This document shows positions 29,744 through 38,910 of a DNA stretch of 64,000 nt, piece by piece. Each line of letters starts with the position of its first letter. Positions within the stretch are counted from its first letter, which is position 1. This DNA comes from Marinospirillum alkaliphilum DSM 21637 (lineage in GTDB: Bacteria; Pseudomonadota; Gammaproteobacteria; Pseudomonadales; Halomonadaceae). Location: contig NZ_FPJW01000002.1 of the NCBI RefSeq assembly GCF_900119735.1, positions 248,001 to 312,000 on the forward strand. The letters are read 5' to 3'. Both the position numbers and the translations under genes were made by a program. The notes beneath the pieces were generated by a model. It did not search any database and was not told where the DNA came from. It saw nothing but the letters and a program-made list of their open reading frames with translations.

Positions 29744-30378
29744 ACCAGCTAATCGAGCTGTATTATTTTCCTACCCCCAATGGCTGGAAAATTTCCATTT
29801 TGCTGGAAGAGCTGGGGCTGCCCTATGTGGTGAAACGGGTGGATATCACCCAGGGCGAGCAGTTTGATCCTGCGTTTCTGGCGATCTCACCGAATAACCG
29901 CATTCCGGCGGTGGTGGATCCGGATGGTCCGGGTGGTGCACCGATCAGTATTTTTGAGTCTGGTGCCATCCTGCAATACTTCGGTCGCAAGACCGGGCGT
30001 TTTTACCCTCAGGATGAACGCCAGCGGGTGGAAGTGGATCAGTGGCTGATGTGGCAGATGGGTGGTTTTGGCCCGATGCTGGGGCAGAATCATCACTTCA
30101 ACAAATACGCACCGGAACAGGTGCCTTATGCCATCCAGCGTTATACCGAAGAAACCCGTCGCTTGTATGGGGTACTGGATCGCCGTCTGGCCGGGCGGGA
30201 CTATGTGGCCGGTGATTATTCGATTGCTGACATGGCACTGGTGGGCTGGGCCAGTCTGTGGGAAGGCCAGAAGATGAACATCAACGATTTCCCACAGGTC
30301 AAGGCATGGCTGGCGCGCGTGCTGGCCAGACCCGCCGTGCAGCGCGGCATGGCACTGGATCTGGAACAACGGGGCTGA
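29740..30378 (+). CDS. yfcG: Nu-class glutathione S-transferase, YfcG-type disulfide-bond oxidoreductase
   Basis: A 212-residue cytosolic protein closely resembling E. coli YfcG, a glutathione-dependent disulfide reductase. N-terminal thioredoxin fold has IELYYFPTPNGWKISILLEE (with the Thr/Asn pair PTPNG), SPNNRIPAVVDPDG and the glutathione-binding SIFESGAILQY. The helical domain has GGFGPMLGQNHHFN, a family hallmark. Its stop codon is part of a terminator hairpin. Confidence 0.92.
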   Translation: MNQLIELYYFPTPNGWKISILLEELGLPYVVKRVDITQGEQFDPAFLAISPNNRIPAVVDPDGPGGAPISIFESGAILQYFGRKTGRFYPQDERQRVEVDQWLMWQMGGFGPMLGQNHHFNKYAPEQVPYAIQRYTEETRRLYGVLDRRLAGRDYVAGDYSIADMALVGWASLWEGQKMNINDFPQVKAWLARVLARPAVQRGMALDLEQRG

Positions 30379-30397
30379 ACAGCCCCGCTGTTTTTTT
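30370..30397 (+). terminator. Rho-independent terminator after the GST gene
   Basis: CGGGGCTG / CAGCCCCG perfect 8-bp stem with a 2-base spacer (AA), followed by CTGTTTTTTT. The GST stop codon TGA (30376-30378) is inside the hairpin. It protects the convergent prlC gene that ends at 30401. Confidence 0.9.
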
Positions 30398-30400
30398 ACC

Positions 30401-32437
30401 TTAGCCAGTGATGCCGCTGTGTCGGAGCAGGGCATCCACCTGAGGTTCGCGGCCACGGAAGTTGATGAAGAGTTCCATGGCATCCTGTGAGCCGCCTTTT
30501 TCCAGAATTTCCCGGCAGAAGCGCCGACCCGTTTCCGGATTGAAAATCCCTTCTTCTTCAAAGGCACTGAAGGCATCCGCCGACAGCACTTCTGCCCACT
30601 TGTAGCTGTAATAACCGGCGGCATAACCTCCGGCAAAAATGTGGCTGAAGCTGTTCTGGAAGCGGTTGAAGGCTGCCGTGGGCACCACACTGACCTGTTG
30701 GCGGACCTGATCCAGCAAGCCTTGAATGGCTGCAGCATCCGGCTTTTTCAGTTGCAGGTGCAGGCGGAAATCAAACAGTGAAAACTCCAGCTGACGTACC
30801 AGTTGCATCGCCGACTGGAAGTTTTTTGCGGCCAGCATTTTTTCGAACAGGTTTTGTGGCAGTGGCTCACCGGTGTCGATGTGCCCGGTGATCAAGTCCA
30901 GCCCTTCCCTTTCCCAGCAGAAGTTTTCCATGAACTGGCTGGGCAGCTCCACGGCATCCCAGGCGACACCGTTGATGCCAGCCACATCAGCCACATCCAC
31001 CTGGGTCAGCATGTGGTGCAGGCCATGACCGAACTCGTGGAACAGGGTGGTGACCTCGGTGTGAGTCAGCAGGCTGGGTTTGCCACCCACCGGTGCGGTG
31101 AAGTTGCAGGTCAGGTAAGCGACCGGCAGTTGCAATTGATCATCCGCTGTACGGCGACGGTTGCGGCAGACATCCATCCAGGCACCGCCACGCTTGCCTT
31201 CACGGGCGTAAAGATCCAGATAAAAACCGGCCAGCGGCTGGCCATTGCGCACCACCCGATAATAACGGGCATCCGGGTGCCAGGTGGGTACCGAGGCATC
31301 CATTTCAAAACTCAGGTCAAACAGCCGTCCGGCGACCTGGAACAGGCCTTCAATGACCCTGGGTGCCGGGAACCAGGGGCGCAGCTCTTCCTGGCTGATG
31401 GCGTAACGGGCCTGGCGCAGTTTTTCAGAGTAATAACCCACATCCCAGGGCTGCAGGTGATCCACGCCCTGTTCTGCAGCAAAGGCCTGGAGTTCGGCAA
31501 ACTCCTGTTGGGCTTGCGGATGAGCGCGTGCTGCCAGGTCTTCCAGAAATTGAATGACTTCCTCAGGGCTGCGCGCCATCTTGCGTTCCACGGACAGGTG
31601 GGCATAAGAAGCAAAACCCAGCAGGGCCGCTTTTTCTTCCCGCAGAGCGAGGATTTCTTCCATCAGTGGCGCATTGTCCCACTGTCCGGCCTGAGGTCCC
31701 TGATCAGAGGCGCGGGTGACAAAGGCGGTGTAAACCTCCTGACGCAGGGCGCGGTTGTCAGCGTAGGTCATCACCGGTTGAAAACTGGGAAAGTCCAGCG
31801 TGAACAACCAGCCTTGCAGATTTTTTGCCGCTGCCGCTGCTGCCGCTGAATCAAGAGCGGATGGGGGCAGTCCGACCAGCTCTGCTGCATCGGTGATGTG
31901 TTTGCTCCAACCCTGGCTGGCATCCAGTACGTTGTTGGAAAAACGGTTGGTCAGTTCGGAAAGGCGTTTCTGAATGTCGGCAAAACGCTGTTTTCTGGCT
32001 TCCGGCAGATCCACCCCACTGAGGCGAAAATCCCGCAGGGTGTTGTCGAGCATCTTTTGCTGGGCGGTGTTGAGGCTTTCACCGGCTTTTTCTGCCAGTT
32101 CGCGGTAGGCCTCGAACAGGCTGGGATGCTGGCTGAACCAGGTGGAGAATTCGGAGAGTTTTGGCAGGCACTGTTCATAAGCGCTGCGCAGCTCGGCATT
32201 GTTCTTTACACCATTCAGGTGGGAAACCGGTGACCAACTGCGAGACAGGCGATCACCGGCTTCGTCCAGTGGCACAATCAGTTGCTGCCAGTTGTGGTCA
32301 GTCTGCTGCAGTACCTTTTCCACCGCTGCACGATTGGCTGCCAGCAGCTGATCCAGTGCGGGTTCCACCTGATCGGGGCTGATGCGGTCAAAGGGTGGCA
32401 GGTCTTCAAAGTGAAGCAGGGGATTACTGGCGTTCAT
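30401..32437 (-). CDS. prlC: Oligopeptidase A
   Basis: Cytoplasmic M3-family zinc metallopeptidase that degrades short peptides, including cleaved signal peptides. The 678-residue protein has the HEFGH zinc motif near residues 467-471 within TTLFHEFGHGLHHML, and the downstream Glu in PSQFMENFCWE. The start at 32437 (MNASNPLLHFEDLPPFDRI) has GGAG six bases upstream; a start at 32449 would add four residues only. It is convergent with the GST gene and divergent from the carbonic anhydrase gene. Confidence 0.96.
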   Translation of the reverse strand: MNASNPLLHFEDLPPFDRISPDQVEPALDQLLAANRAAVEKVLQQTDHNWQQLIVPLDEAGDRLSRSWSPVSHLNGVKNNAELRSAYEQCLPKLSEFSTWFSQHPSLFEAYRELAEKAGESLNTAQQKMLDNTLRDFRLSGVDLPEARKQRFADIQKRLSELTNRFSNNVLDASQGWSKHITDAAELVGLPPSALDSAAAAAAAKNLQGWLFTLDFPSFQPVMTYADNRALRQEVYTAFVTRASDQGPQAGQWDNAPLMEEILALREEKAALLGFASYAHLSVERKMARSPEEVIQFLEDLAARAHPQAQQEFAELQAFAAEQGVDHLQPWDVGYYSEKLRQARYAISQEELRPWFPAPRVIEGLFQVAGRLFDLSFEMDASVPTWHPDARYYRVVRNGQPLAGFYLDLYAREGKRGGAWMDVCRNRRRTADDQLQLPVAYLTCNFTAPVGGKPSLLTHTEVTTLFHEFGHGLHHMLTQVDVADVAGINGVAWDAVELPSQFMENFCWEREGLDLITGHIDTGEPLPQNLFEKMLAAKNFQSAMQLVRQLEFSLFDFRLHLQLKKPDAAAIQGLLDQVRQQVSVVPTAAFNRFQNSFSHIFAGGYAAGYYSYKWAEVLSADAFSAFEEEGIFNPETGRRFCREILEKGGSQDAMELFINFRGREPQVDALLRHSGITG

Positions 32438-32498
32438 GCAGGACTCCATCGACAGATTGATGACCCAGTTTAACAGAGGCGGGTCAGGCCGAAATGTT

Positions 32499-32561
32499 CA
32501 TTTGTCTGATCTTTCAATCATTGGAGGTGGGGGTGGCTGTCCGGGTTTCAACTGACAAATG
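32499..32561. promoter_or_regulatory. Inverted repeat in the divergent prlC / yrdA intergenic region
   Basis: CATTTGTC (32499-32506) and GACAAATG (32554-32561) are exact inverted copies 47 bp apart in the 177-bp region between the two divergent starts. They could be paired operator half-sites, but 8-bp pairs at this distance occur by chance fairly often. Confidence 0.3.
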
Positions 32562-32614
32562 CCTGATGGAGCGTTAAGCTTGGCGCCTTGGGTATGACGC
32601 AGGTGCAAAACAGC

Positions 32615-33157
32615 ATGACAATCAGAAGTTATCAGGGTGTCACCCCCCGTCTGGGTGAGCGAGTGTTTGTGGATCCCACCTCAGTGGTATTGGGGGATGT
32701 GGAGCTGGGTGATGATGTGTCCGTGTGGCCAATGGCTGTGGTGCGGGGTGACATGCATCACATCCGTATTGGCAAGGGCACCAGTGTGCAGGATGGCGCC
32801 GTGTTGCACATCACTCATGCCAGTGACTTCAATCCGGGTGGTTATCCGCTGGTCATTGGTGAAGAGGTCACTATCGGCCATAAAGCCGTGTTGCACGGCT
32901 GCACGCTGGGCAACCGCATTCTGGTGGGTATGGGTGCCATTGTGATGGATGGTGTGACAGTGGAAGATGAGGTGATCATTGCCGCCGGTGCACTGGTGCC
33001 GCCGGGCAAGACCCTGGTCAGTGGTCATGTTTATGCCGGTAACCCGGCACGCCAGTTGCGTGCCATTTCCGATAAGGAACGCCGGTTTTTCAGCTACTCG
33101 GCCGGTAACTATGTGCGCCTGAAAGACAAGCATCTGGCCGAAGGCTGGGAGGCTTGA
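32615..33157 (+). CDS. yrdA: Gamma-class carbonic anhydrase family protein YrdA
   Basis: A 180-residue left-handed beta-helix protein of the gamma-carbonic anhydrase/PaaY group. It shows repeated hexapeptides (VVLGDVELGDDVSVWPMAVVRGD) and the histidines that bind metal in the family, in LHITHAS and GHKAVLHGC. I use the ATG at 32615 (MTIRSYQG), which aligns with the E. coli N-terminus and has AGGTG nine bases upstream; ATG 32594 and TTG 32588 are possible. Catalytic activity of this subgroup is not assured. Confidence 0.9.
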   Translation: MTIRSYQGVTPRLGERVFVDPTSVVLGDVELGDDVSVWPMAVVRGDMHHIRIGKGTSVQDGAVLHITHASDFNPGGYPLVIGEEVTIGHKAVLHGCTLGNRILVGMGAIVMDGVTVEDEVIIAAGALVPPGKTLVSGHVYAGNPARQLRAISDKERRFFSYSAGNYVRLKDKHLAEGWEA

Positions 33158-33158
33158 G

Positions 33159-33791
33159 ATGAAGGATGGGGGGCAGGGCAACAAAAAACCACCGTCATTC
33201 AATCAACGCTTGCGCCGCTTGAGTGACTGGCAGCAACTGGCCTTTGCCACGGCGCTGGCACAGCGCAGTGCCATTAATTATCAGCTGTTCAGTGAGTCTG
33301 TGGCTTTTGAAGGTGGTGCGGAGCTGAACAAGTTGCTGGGGCTGCTGTGGGAAAGTCTGCTGGTGCGTGAGGCTCGCATCAACTGGGCGGTGCAGCAGGA
33401 AAAGTTGCCTGCCTTGCAGCCTGATCCGGCGGCGTTTGATTTTTATGGTGTTTATCCGGCACTGGATGCGGTGATGGCGCTGGAGCTGGCAGTTGAGCAG
33501 AGACAGCAGCCGGACCCGGACACTGCGGTCAGGGCCAGCAAGCTGTCCCGTTCTACCGTGCGTCAGTTCCTGGAAATGCAGTTGCCAGAAACCTTGGAAG
33601 AAGAGCAGGTTGCGGCCTGGTTGAATGCCCAGCCCCTGATGCAGGATGAAAATGATTTTCAGGATGAGTTGCTGGCGCAGGTGTCATCCCAGTTTCAGCC
33701 TCATCCGGAGCTGATTCGCCAGATACGGGAGCTGGCACGGAATCAGGGGGTCAGTAATCTGGGGATCAGTCTGGAGGATGAAGAAGCCTGA
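33159..33791 (+). CDS. yjaG: YjaG family (DUF416) protein
   Basis: A 210-residue protein matching E. coli YjaG: LRRLSDWQQLAFATALAQRS, LLGLLWESLLV, FDFYGVYPALDAVMALEL and a C-terminal GVSNLGISLE. Function is unknown. It starts one base after the yrdA stop codon, so the two are co-transcribed. The first 12 residues (MKDGGQGNKKPP) are an extra polar lead. The stop codon is inside a palindrome shared with the convergent rsd gene. Confidence 0.88.
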   Translation: MKDGGQGNKKPPSFNQRLRRLSDWQQLAFATALAQRSAINYQLFSESVAFEGGAELNKLLGLLWESLLVREARINWAVQQEKLPALQPDPAAFDFYGVYPALDAVMALELAVEQRQQPDPDTAVRASKLSRSTVRQFLEMQLPETLEEEQVAAWLNAQPLMQDENDFQDELLAQVSSQFQPHPELIRQIRELARNQGVSNLGISLEDEEA

Positions 33792-33803
33792 GATCAGGCT
33801 TCT
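33782..33803. terminator. Palindrome holding the stop codons of convergent yjaG and rsd
   Basis: AGAAGCCTGA / TCAGGCTTCT, a perfect 10-bp inverted repeat with a 2-base centre. The yjaG stop TGA (33789-33791) and the rsd stop (TCA, 33794-33796) are the inner ends of the two arms. There is no T-run on either strand, so termination in both directions is plausible but not certain. Confidence 0.6.
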
Positions 33804-34279
33804 GCAGTTTCCGGGTCAGTATCCGTCACCAGGGGAGCGTGGACTGCATGGAGGCGCTCGATCAGCAGGTCTTCGTGCTCAAAACGCTCAGCCAGCAGTT
33901 CTCCCGTGGTGCTGAGCGTGGCATCCAGACTGCTCAATGCCAGCGGCGTCAGGCGGTCTTCCTGTTGCATCAGTGCCTGGGTGGAGTCGTGCAAGAGCGG
34001 CAGGCTGGTATCCAGCAGGGCAATCGCTTCACGATCATCAAAGGCTTCTGCTTCGTGCAACAGCTGTTCATAAATCTCAAAGTGTCCGGCACTCAGGTAG
34101 TCCACCAGCCACTCACGAAAGGCTTCCAGTTGCTCGCTGCTGATCTGTCCCTTGTCTTTTAATGTTGAGCAAAGGCGGTTGTAACTGACCAGCAGTTGGC
34201 GGCGTTCTTCCAGCCAGCGATCAATCAGTTGATGCACACCACCCCAGCGTTCCTGAGCACTTTTGCAGGATTCCAGCAT
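33794..34279 (-). CDS. rsd: Regulator of sigma D, Rsd/AlgQ
   Basis: Anti-sigma factor that binds the housekeeping sigma factor (RpoD) and eases sigma exchange in stationary phase; the Pseudomonas homologue is AlgQ. The 161-residue helical protein has LIDRWLEERRQLLVSYNRLC and WLVDYLSAGHFEIYEQLL, the family's most conserved segment. GAGGAGT lies upstream of the ATG. Confidence 0.92.
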   Translation of the reverse strand: MLESCKSAQERWGGVHQLIDRWLEERRQLLVSYNRLCSTLKDKGQISSEQLEAFREWLVDYLSAGHFEIYEQLLHEAEAFDDREAIALLDTSLPLLHDSTQALMQQEDRLTPLALSSLDATLSTTGELLAERFEHEDLLIERLHAVHAPLVTDTDPETAEA

Positions 34280-34510
34280 GGTCAGTACTCCTCTTTTTGT
34301 ACTTGTTGCATCGATTTTAATCGGCTTTTGAACCCCCGGTGCAGCGAGTGGTTCAGGATGAATCAGTGTCGCGCATTTTCAGACTGTTATGCAAGTCTTC
34401 CCTGACGCTACGTGTTTACCCTGCTTTGTTGCATTCACAGGCTAGCCTTGCAGGAGCTAAAACAATACACTTGCTGCAGTGATCTTTTTTGGCATTTCAG
34501 GGAGTTAAAT

Positions 34511-34915
34511 ATGCGTTTTGCTGCCATTAATTTATTGTTGGCCCTGAGTCTGATGCTGGCTCCGGCAGGCACGCCCCCTGCTCAGGCTTCCAGTGACGTG
34601 TTTTACATTCCGTTGCAACCAGCATTTGTGACTAACTACGGTGGTCCGGGTCGACTGAAGTACGTCAAGGTGGACATGACGGTGATGGTGGAAGGTGCGC
34701 GTGCTGCAACAGCTGTTGAGCAGCAAATGCCGCTGATCCGCAATACCATTGTGTTGAATCTGGCACGCCAGAACGAAAACAATGTCGTCACAGCCAGTGG
34801 GCAGGAGCGCATTCGTCAGCAGATGCTGCAGGTGTTGCAGGAAGCCATGGAGCGGGAAGTGGGACAGCCGGTGATCAGGGAAGTGTTGTTTACCAATTTC
34901 ATTTTTCAGAACTGA
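34511..34915 (+). CDS. Orphan FliL-domain exported protein
   Basis: A 134-residue protein with a cleavable-type signal peptide (MRFAAINLLLALSLMLAPAG, then TPPAQAS) and a FliL-like domain: YIPLQPAFVTNYGG, VKVDMTVMVEG, MPLIRNTIVLNLARQ and a C-terminal VIREVLFTNFIFQN. FliL itself is a membrane-anchored basal body protein encoded with the motor genes; here the gene stands alone beside rsd. The start at 34511 has GGGAG in range; an upstream start at 34412 would add 33 unsupported residues. It is probably periplasmic. Link to flagella is uncertain. Confidence 0.8.
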   Translation: MRFAAINLLLALSLMLAPAGTPPAQASSDVFYIPLQPAFVTNYGGPGRLKYVKVDMTVMVEGARAATAVEQQMPLIRNTIVLNLARQNENNVVTASGQERIRQQMLQVLQEAMEREVGQPVIREVLFTNFIFQN

Positions 34916-34934
34916 GAGGGAGCACCTCTCAGTT
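34910..34934. terminator. Palindrome holding the stop codons of convergent genes
   Basis: AACTGAGAGG / CCTCTCAGTT, perfect 10-bp stem with loop GAGCA. The FliL-domain gene stop (TGA, 34913-34915) is in the left arm and the stop of the gene on the minus strand (34929-34931, TCA read on +) is in the right arm. T-runs are lacking on both sides. Confidence 0.6.
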
Positions 34935-35600
34935 GAGCTGCAGTTCAGTCAGGAGTTGTTTCAGCAGATCCTGATTCAGCGGTTGGCTGGCACTGGCTGT
35001 CAGCACAAATACCAGAGGCTGACTGGTGCTTAACAGCTGAGGCGTGTTGGTCAGGCTCTTTTCTTCGCGATTAAACACTTCGCATTGATGCACAGCTTCT
35101 TCATTTTCTTCGGCTTTTTTCCAGCTTCGTTTTAACCCTGCCAGCAGTAGCTGGCGTGTGTTTTTATTGCCCAGCAGGCCGGCCAGGTTGCGAAACAGGT
35201 TTGGGCCAGTGCCCAGTGACTGCAGCCAACGGAGGATGGAGCTGGTGCGATTTGCACTCAGGCAGGGTGTAAATTGCTGAAGCGGTGCTTCACCGGTAAC
35301 CGGAAACAGGCACAGGTGTCTGCCATAACCCATGCGATGAGCCAGCAACAGTGTTGAGCTGCCAATGCTGACAACCAGGCGCTGGGCAGACAGGCGTTGT
35401 CCGTTGCTGGAGTGCAGATGGTAAATGCCTTTGGCATCCCGGTGAATATCGGTTACTTCAAACTGGATGTCGGCTTCGTTGCAAGCGTCCACCAGACAGA
35501 TGTCTGTCTGTGGAAAACGCTCAAGCAGTGCCTGTCTGATGGACTCACTCTGAGGGGTGCGTCCGATCAGGATCAGTTCATGAGTCCGGTCGGGTGTCAT
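34929..35600 (-). CDS. Reduced FAD-oxidoreductase (MQO-like) protein, probably non-catalytic
   Basis: A 223-residue protein. Its middle (LVVSIGSSTLLLAHRMGYG, then FPVTG) resembles the FAD-binding region of malate:quinone oxidoreductase-like flavoproteins, which are about twice as long. The N-terminus (LILIGRTPQSESIRQAL) looks like the start of a Rossmann fold, but the GxGxxG loop is replaced, and the next about 150 residues of the family are missing before a DIHRDAKGIYHL strand. The C-terminal third is unlike the family. It is intact as a reading frame and follows the aldolase gene by 50 bp on the same strand. It may be a decaying or repurposed gene. Confidence 0.5.
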   Translation of the reverse strand: MTPDRTHELILIGRTPQSESIRQALLERFPQTDICLVDACNEADIQFEVTDIHRDAKGIYHLHSSNGQRLSAQRLVVSIGSSTLLLAHRMGYGRHLCLFPVTGEAPLQQFTPCLSANRTSSILRWLQSLGTGPNLFRNLAGLLGNKNTRQLLLAGLKRSWKKAEENEEAVHQCEVFNREEKSLTNTPQLLSTSQPLVFVLTASASQPLNQDLLKQLLTELQLN

Positions 35601-35650
35601 TGCCTGTTATCCTGGATGGTTTTCGGAGCTCTTATAGGTTAAGGGGTGTT

Positions 35651-36265
35651 TCAGTGATCTTGCAAGTGTTGCAGCTGGGCGGCAGCGGTTCTGAGGTCAG
35701 GCCCCCAGGCCAGCAAGCCATCCTGATGCCCCTGCATGACCAGCAGGCCTTGTGGGGTGTGAATTTGCTCATGAATGGCGCTGGCCATGGCCGGGGTGCC
35801 ATAGGTTATTTGTCTGGCGGTGGCGGTTAGTTTCAAGGCCAGTGCTTTGTGCCACAGGTCTGGGCAGTGAATATGTATCACTGCCTTGATGCGAGGACTG
35901 CTTTGATAAACCGCTGCATGGCTCAGTGCTTCTGATGAAGGGGAGTGGCTGCCCAGGGCATCAATGCTGTTCTGTGTGGTGGAGGCCTGAATCACCAGCG
36001 GCCAGCCATCACTGGTGAGGGTTGTCAGGTGGCCGGTCTGGCTGGCGGTGATGATAAAAGCCTGAGGGTGTGCTGGTGTGGCATGACGCAGACTCAGGTT
36101 GCCAAACCCCAGTCCGCCATAACGAGCAGGATCCTGGCCCATCCAGCCTTTTTGCATCATGCGGCTGCGCCACAGGTTTAATCCGGCCAGCAGGCAATCC
36201 GGCCACTCAAACCCGGCCGGTTGTAAATTGCACTGGTAACGGATAACGCCTTCTTGTTCACTCAT
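35651..36265 (-). CDS. Class II aldolase/adducin-domain protein
   Basis: A 204-residue protein with LGFGNLSLRHA (substrate phosphate-binding GN), the HSPSSEALSHAAVY segment with a catalytic-type Glu, and the zinc ligands of AVIHIHCPDLW. A third zinc His expected late in the fold may be that of MQGHQDGLLAWG. Family members include fuculose-phosphate aldolase and methylthioribulose-phosphate dehydratase (MtnB); the substrate cannot be assigned. It lies 13 bp after nadC on the same strand, likely in one transcript. Confidence 0.78.
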   Translation of the reverse strand: MSEQEGVIRYQCNLQPAGFEWPDCLLAGLNLWRSRMMQKGWMGQDPARYGGLGFGNLSLRHATPAHPQAFIITASQTGHLTTLTSDGWPLVIQASTTQNSIDALGSHSPSSEALSHAAVYQSSPRIKAVIHIHCPDLWHKALALKLTATARQITYGTPAMASAIHEQIHTPQGLLVMQGHQDGLLAWGPDLRTAAAQLQHLQDH

Positions 36266-36278
36266 CTTTCTGGTTTCA

Positions 36279-37160
<882 letters not shown>

Positions 37161-37218
37161 TTATACGGTCTGAATGAATCCAGTGGAAAAGGTTGAATGA
37201 AAGGGTGGTGTATCAGGT

Positions 37219-37797
37219 ATGGCTGAACTGGGTGCAAGTATCAAGGATCATTGGCTACAGCAGGCAAGGCGGCAACCTTCTCCATTTTTTAATGCGCGTC
37301 CGCAAGGTGAGATGAGTTTGTTGATGATTCACAATATTGCCTTGCCGCCTCAAACCTATGGTGGCGACTGGATTGAGCGTTTATTTCTGGGGCAGCTTCC
37401 AGCCGATGCCCATCCCTATTTCGCCACCATTGCAGATTTGCAGGTATCGGCTCATCTGTTGATCCGTCGTACCGGTGAGTTGGTGCAGTTTGTTCCCTTT
37501 GATCAGCGTGCCTGGCATGCTGGTCGCTCAACCTTTCAGGGGCGTGATAACTGCAATGATTTTGCGATAGGTATCGAGCTGGAGGGTTCGGATCTGCAGC
37601 CTTACACACAAAAGCAATACGCACAGCTGATTGCGGTAACCTGTGGCTTGATGCAGACTTATCCAGAGATTACGTCAGCGCGCATCTGCGGCCATCAGCA
37701 GGTGGCGCCTGGCCGCAAGACTGATCCGGGGCCTGCTTTTGACTGGTCGATGTATCTGCAGGCACTGGAAGCCAACAAGAAGGAGCTGGGCGGATGA
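37219..37797 (+). CDS. ampD: 1,6-anhydro-N-acetylmuramyl-L-alanine amidase AmpD
   Basis: Cytoplasmic zinc amidase of peptidoglycan recycling; its activity keeps AmpR-dependent beta-lactamase expression low where AmpR is present. The 192-residue protein has zinc ligands His38 (LMIHNIALPP), His159 and Asp169 (CGHQQVAPGRKTDPGPAFDW), and the catalytic Glu in AIGIELEG. It overlaps ampE by 4 bp. Confidence 0.96.
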   Translation: MAELGASIKDHWLQQARRQPSPFFNARPQGEMSLLMIHNIALPPQTYGGDWIERLFLGQLPADAHPYFATIADLQVSAHLLIRRTGELVQFVPFDQRAWHAGRSTFQGRDNCNDFAIGIELEGSDLQPYTQKQYAQLIAVTCGLMQTYPEITSARICGHQQVAPGRKTDPGPAFDWSMYLQALEANKKELGG

Positions 37798-38729
37798 AGT
37801 TTTTTGTAATGTTAGCGGTATTGCTGCTGCGCAGTGTGCCGGGGCAGGGTTTGACTCGACCGGTGGATCGCTGGCTTTTGAGTTGGCAGCACCGGCTTTC
37901 CGGTTGGCTGGGTCAGGCCGCTGGTTCTTCGGCAGTATTCCTGCTGACGGTTTTGCCACCGGTATTGTTGTTGTGGTTGCTGCTCTGGTGGCTGGATGGT
38001 GTGCTCTGGTCCTTGCCGGTGCTACTGGTGCATCTGGTGGTGATTTTTTATGCGCTGGGGCGGCGTAATGATCTGGTCTGGGTGGAGCGCTACATGATTG
38101 CCTGGCGTCAGGGGGATCATCAGGCGGCTTCTTATTATGCCGCCGAAATACTGGATGAACCGCTGGATGCTGCTTCAGCAACTGAACTGCACTGTCGTGT
38201 GGTATCGAGACTGGTCTTTTTTGCTTTTGACCGGCTGTTTCTGGTGCTTTTCTGGTATCTGCTGCTGGGGCCGGTAGGAGCTTTGCTGGCGCGTTTGTCA
38301 GAGCAGGCCATTGCCAATGCACGCCGAGGGCGACGGGTGCTGGAAGAAGAGGGGATTCAGGACCCCTTGTGGCCGGGTAGCTGTGAAGAGCAGGTGGAGC
38401 GCTTTCAGCGAGTGATGGAGTGGCCTGCGGCTCGCTTGATGGGGTTGACGCTGGCCTTGACCGGTCGACCCTTGCTGGGGTTGCGCCAGTTTCTGTCTGA
38501 TCTGCCGCGCTGGCAGTTGTCCAGTGAGGTTTTTTTGAATCGTCAGTTACTGAGTGGTTATGGGCAGCTGTCTGGAGAAGACCTGGCTGGTGCTTCGGCT
38601 TACTGTGAGCGTCCTGAGTTGATGACCGAGGAGGCTGACCAGGAGCTTTCACTGTTGCGGGAGCGGGTCTGGCGTTCCCTTGCGGTGTGGGTTGCGGTCA
38701 CTGCTGTGGGTGTCATTTTCTGGACCTGA
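37794..38729 (+). CDS. ampE: Inner membrane protein AmpE
   Basis: A 311-residue membrane protein found next to ampD. It has hydrophobic helices near residues 1-15, 40-90, 140-170 and 285-310, and a cytoplasmic region with ARRGRRVLEEEG. Conserved family features include YALGRRNDLVWVERYMIAWR and FWYLLLGPVGALLARL. Its molecular role is not settled; it has been proposed as a sensor in beta-lactamase induction. A strong terminator follows. Confidence 0.92.
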   Translation: MKFFVMLAVLLLRSVPGQGLTRPVDRWLLSWQHRLSGWLGQAAGSSAVFLLTVLPPVLLLWLLLWWLDGVLWSLPVLLVHLVVIFYALGRRNDLVWVERYMIAWRQGDHQAASYYAAEILDEPLDAASATELHCRVVSRLVFFAFDRLFLVLFWYLLLGPVGALLARLSEQAIANARRGRRVLEEEGIQDPLWPGSCEEQVERFQRVMEWPAARLMGLTLALTGRPLLGLRQFLSDLPRWQLSSEVFLNRQLLSGYGQLSGEDLAGASAYCERPELMTEEADQELSLLRERVWRSLAVWVAVTAVGVIFWT

Positions 38730-38739
38730 AACCTGATAT

Positions 38740-38772
38740 AAGCCTTCGTGTTAAGCATGGGGGCTTTTTTTT
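38740..38772 (+). terminator. Rho-independent terminator after ampE
   Basis: AAGCCTTCGTG / CATGGGGGCTT forms an 11-bp stem with three G-U pairs around a short loop (TTAAG), directly followed by TTTTTT. It separates ampDE from aceEF, so aceE must use its own promoter downstream. Confidence 0.88.
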
Positions 38773-38780
38773 GAGTGGTT

Positions 38781-38797
38781 TTGTAGTAAAATTACAA
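38781..38797. promoter_or_regulatory. Palindrome upstream of aceE, candidate operator
   Basis: TTGTAGTAAAATTACAA: arms TTGTAGT / ATTACAA match at 6 of 7 positions around AAA. It lies just after the ampE terminator and about 215 bp before aceE. The regulator is not known; the window has no pdhR. Confidence 0.4.
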
Positions 38798-38910
38798 GAA
38801 TGGAAGTGCAGTAAAAGCAGTGCGAAAGTCACCGTAAAATCAGGGAAATAATGGTGCGGTGCAACATGAAAGCCGGTTGATTATCTGCTTTTCTTAGTGG
38901 GCAAGTGATT

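Noticed and set aside
32499-32561. A regulatory operator at the distant 8-bp inverted repeat
   Set aside because: Kept only as a low-confidence feature; arms of 8 bp at 47 bp separation are weak evidence and no regulator gene adjoins.
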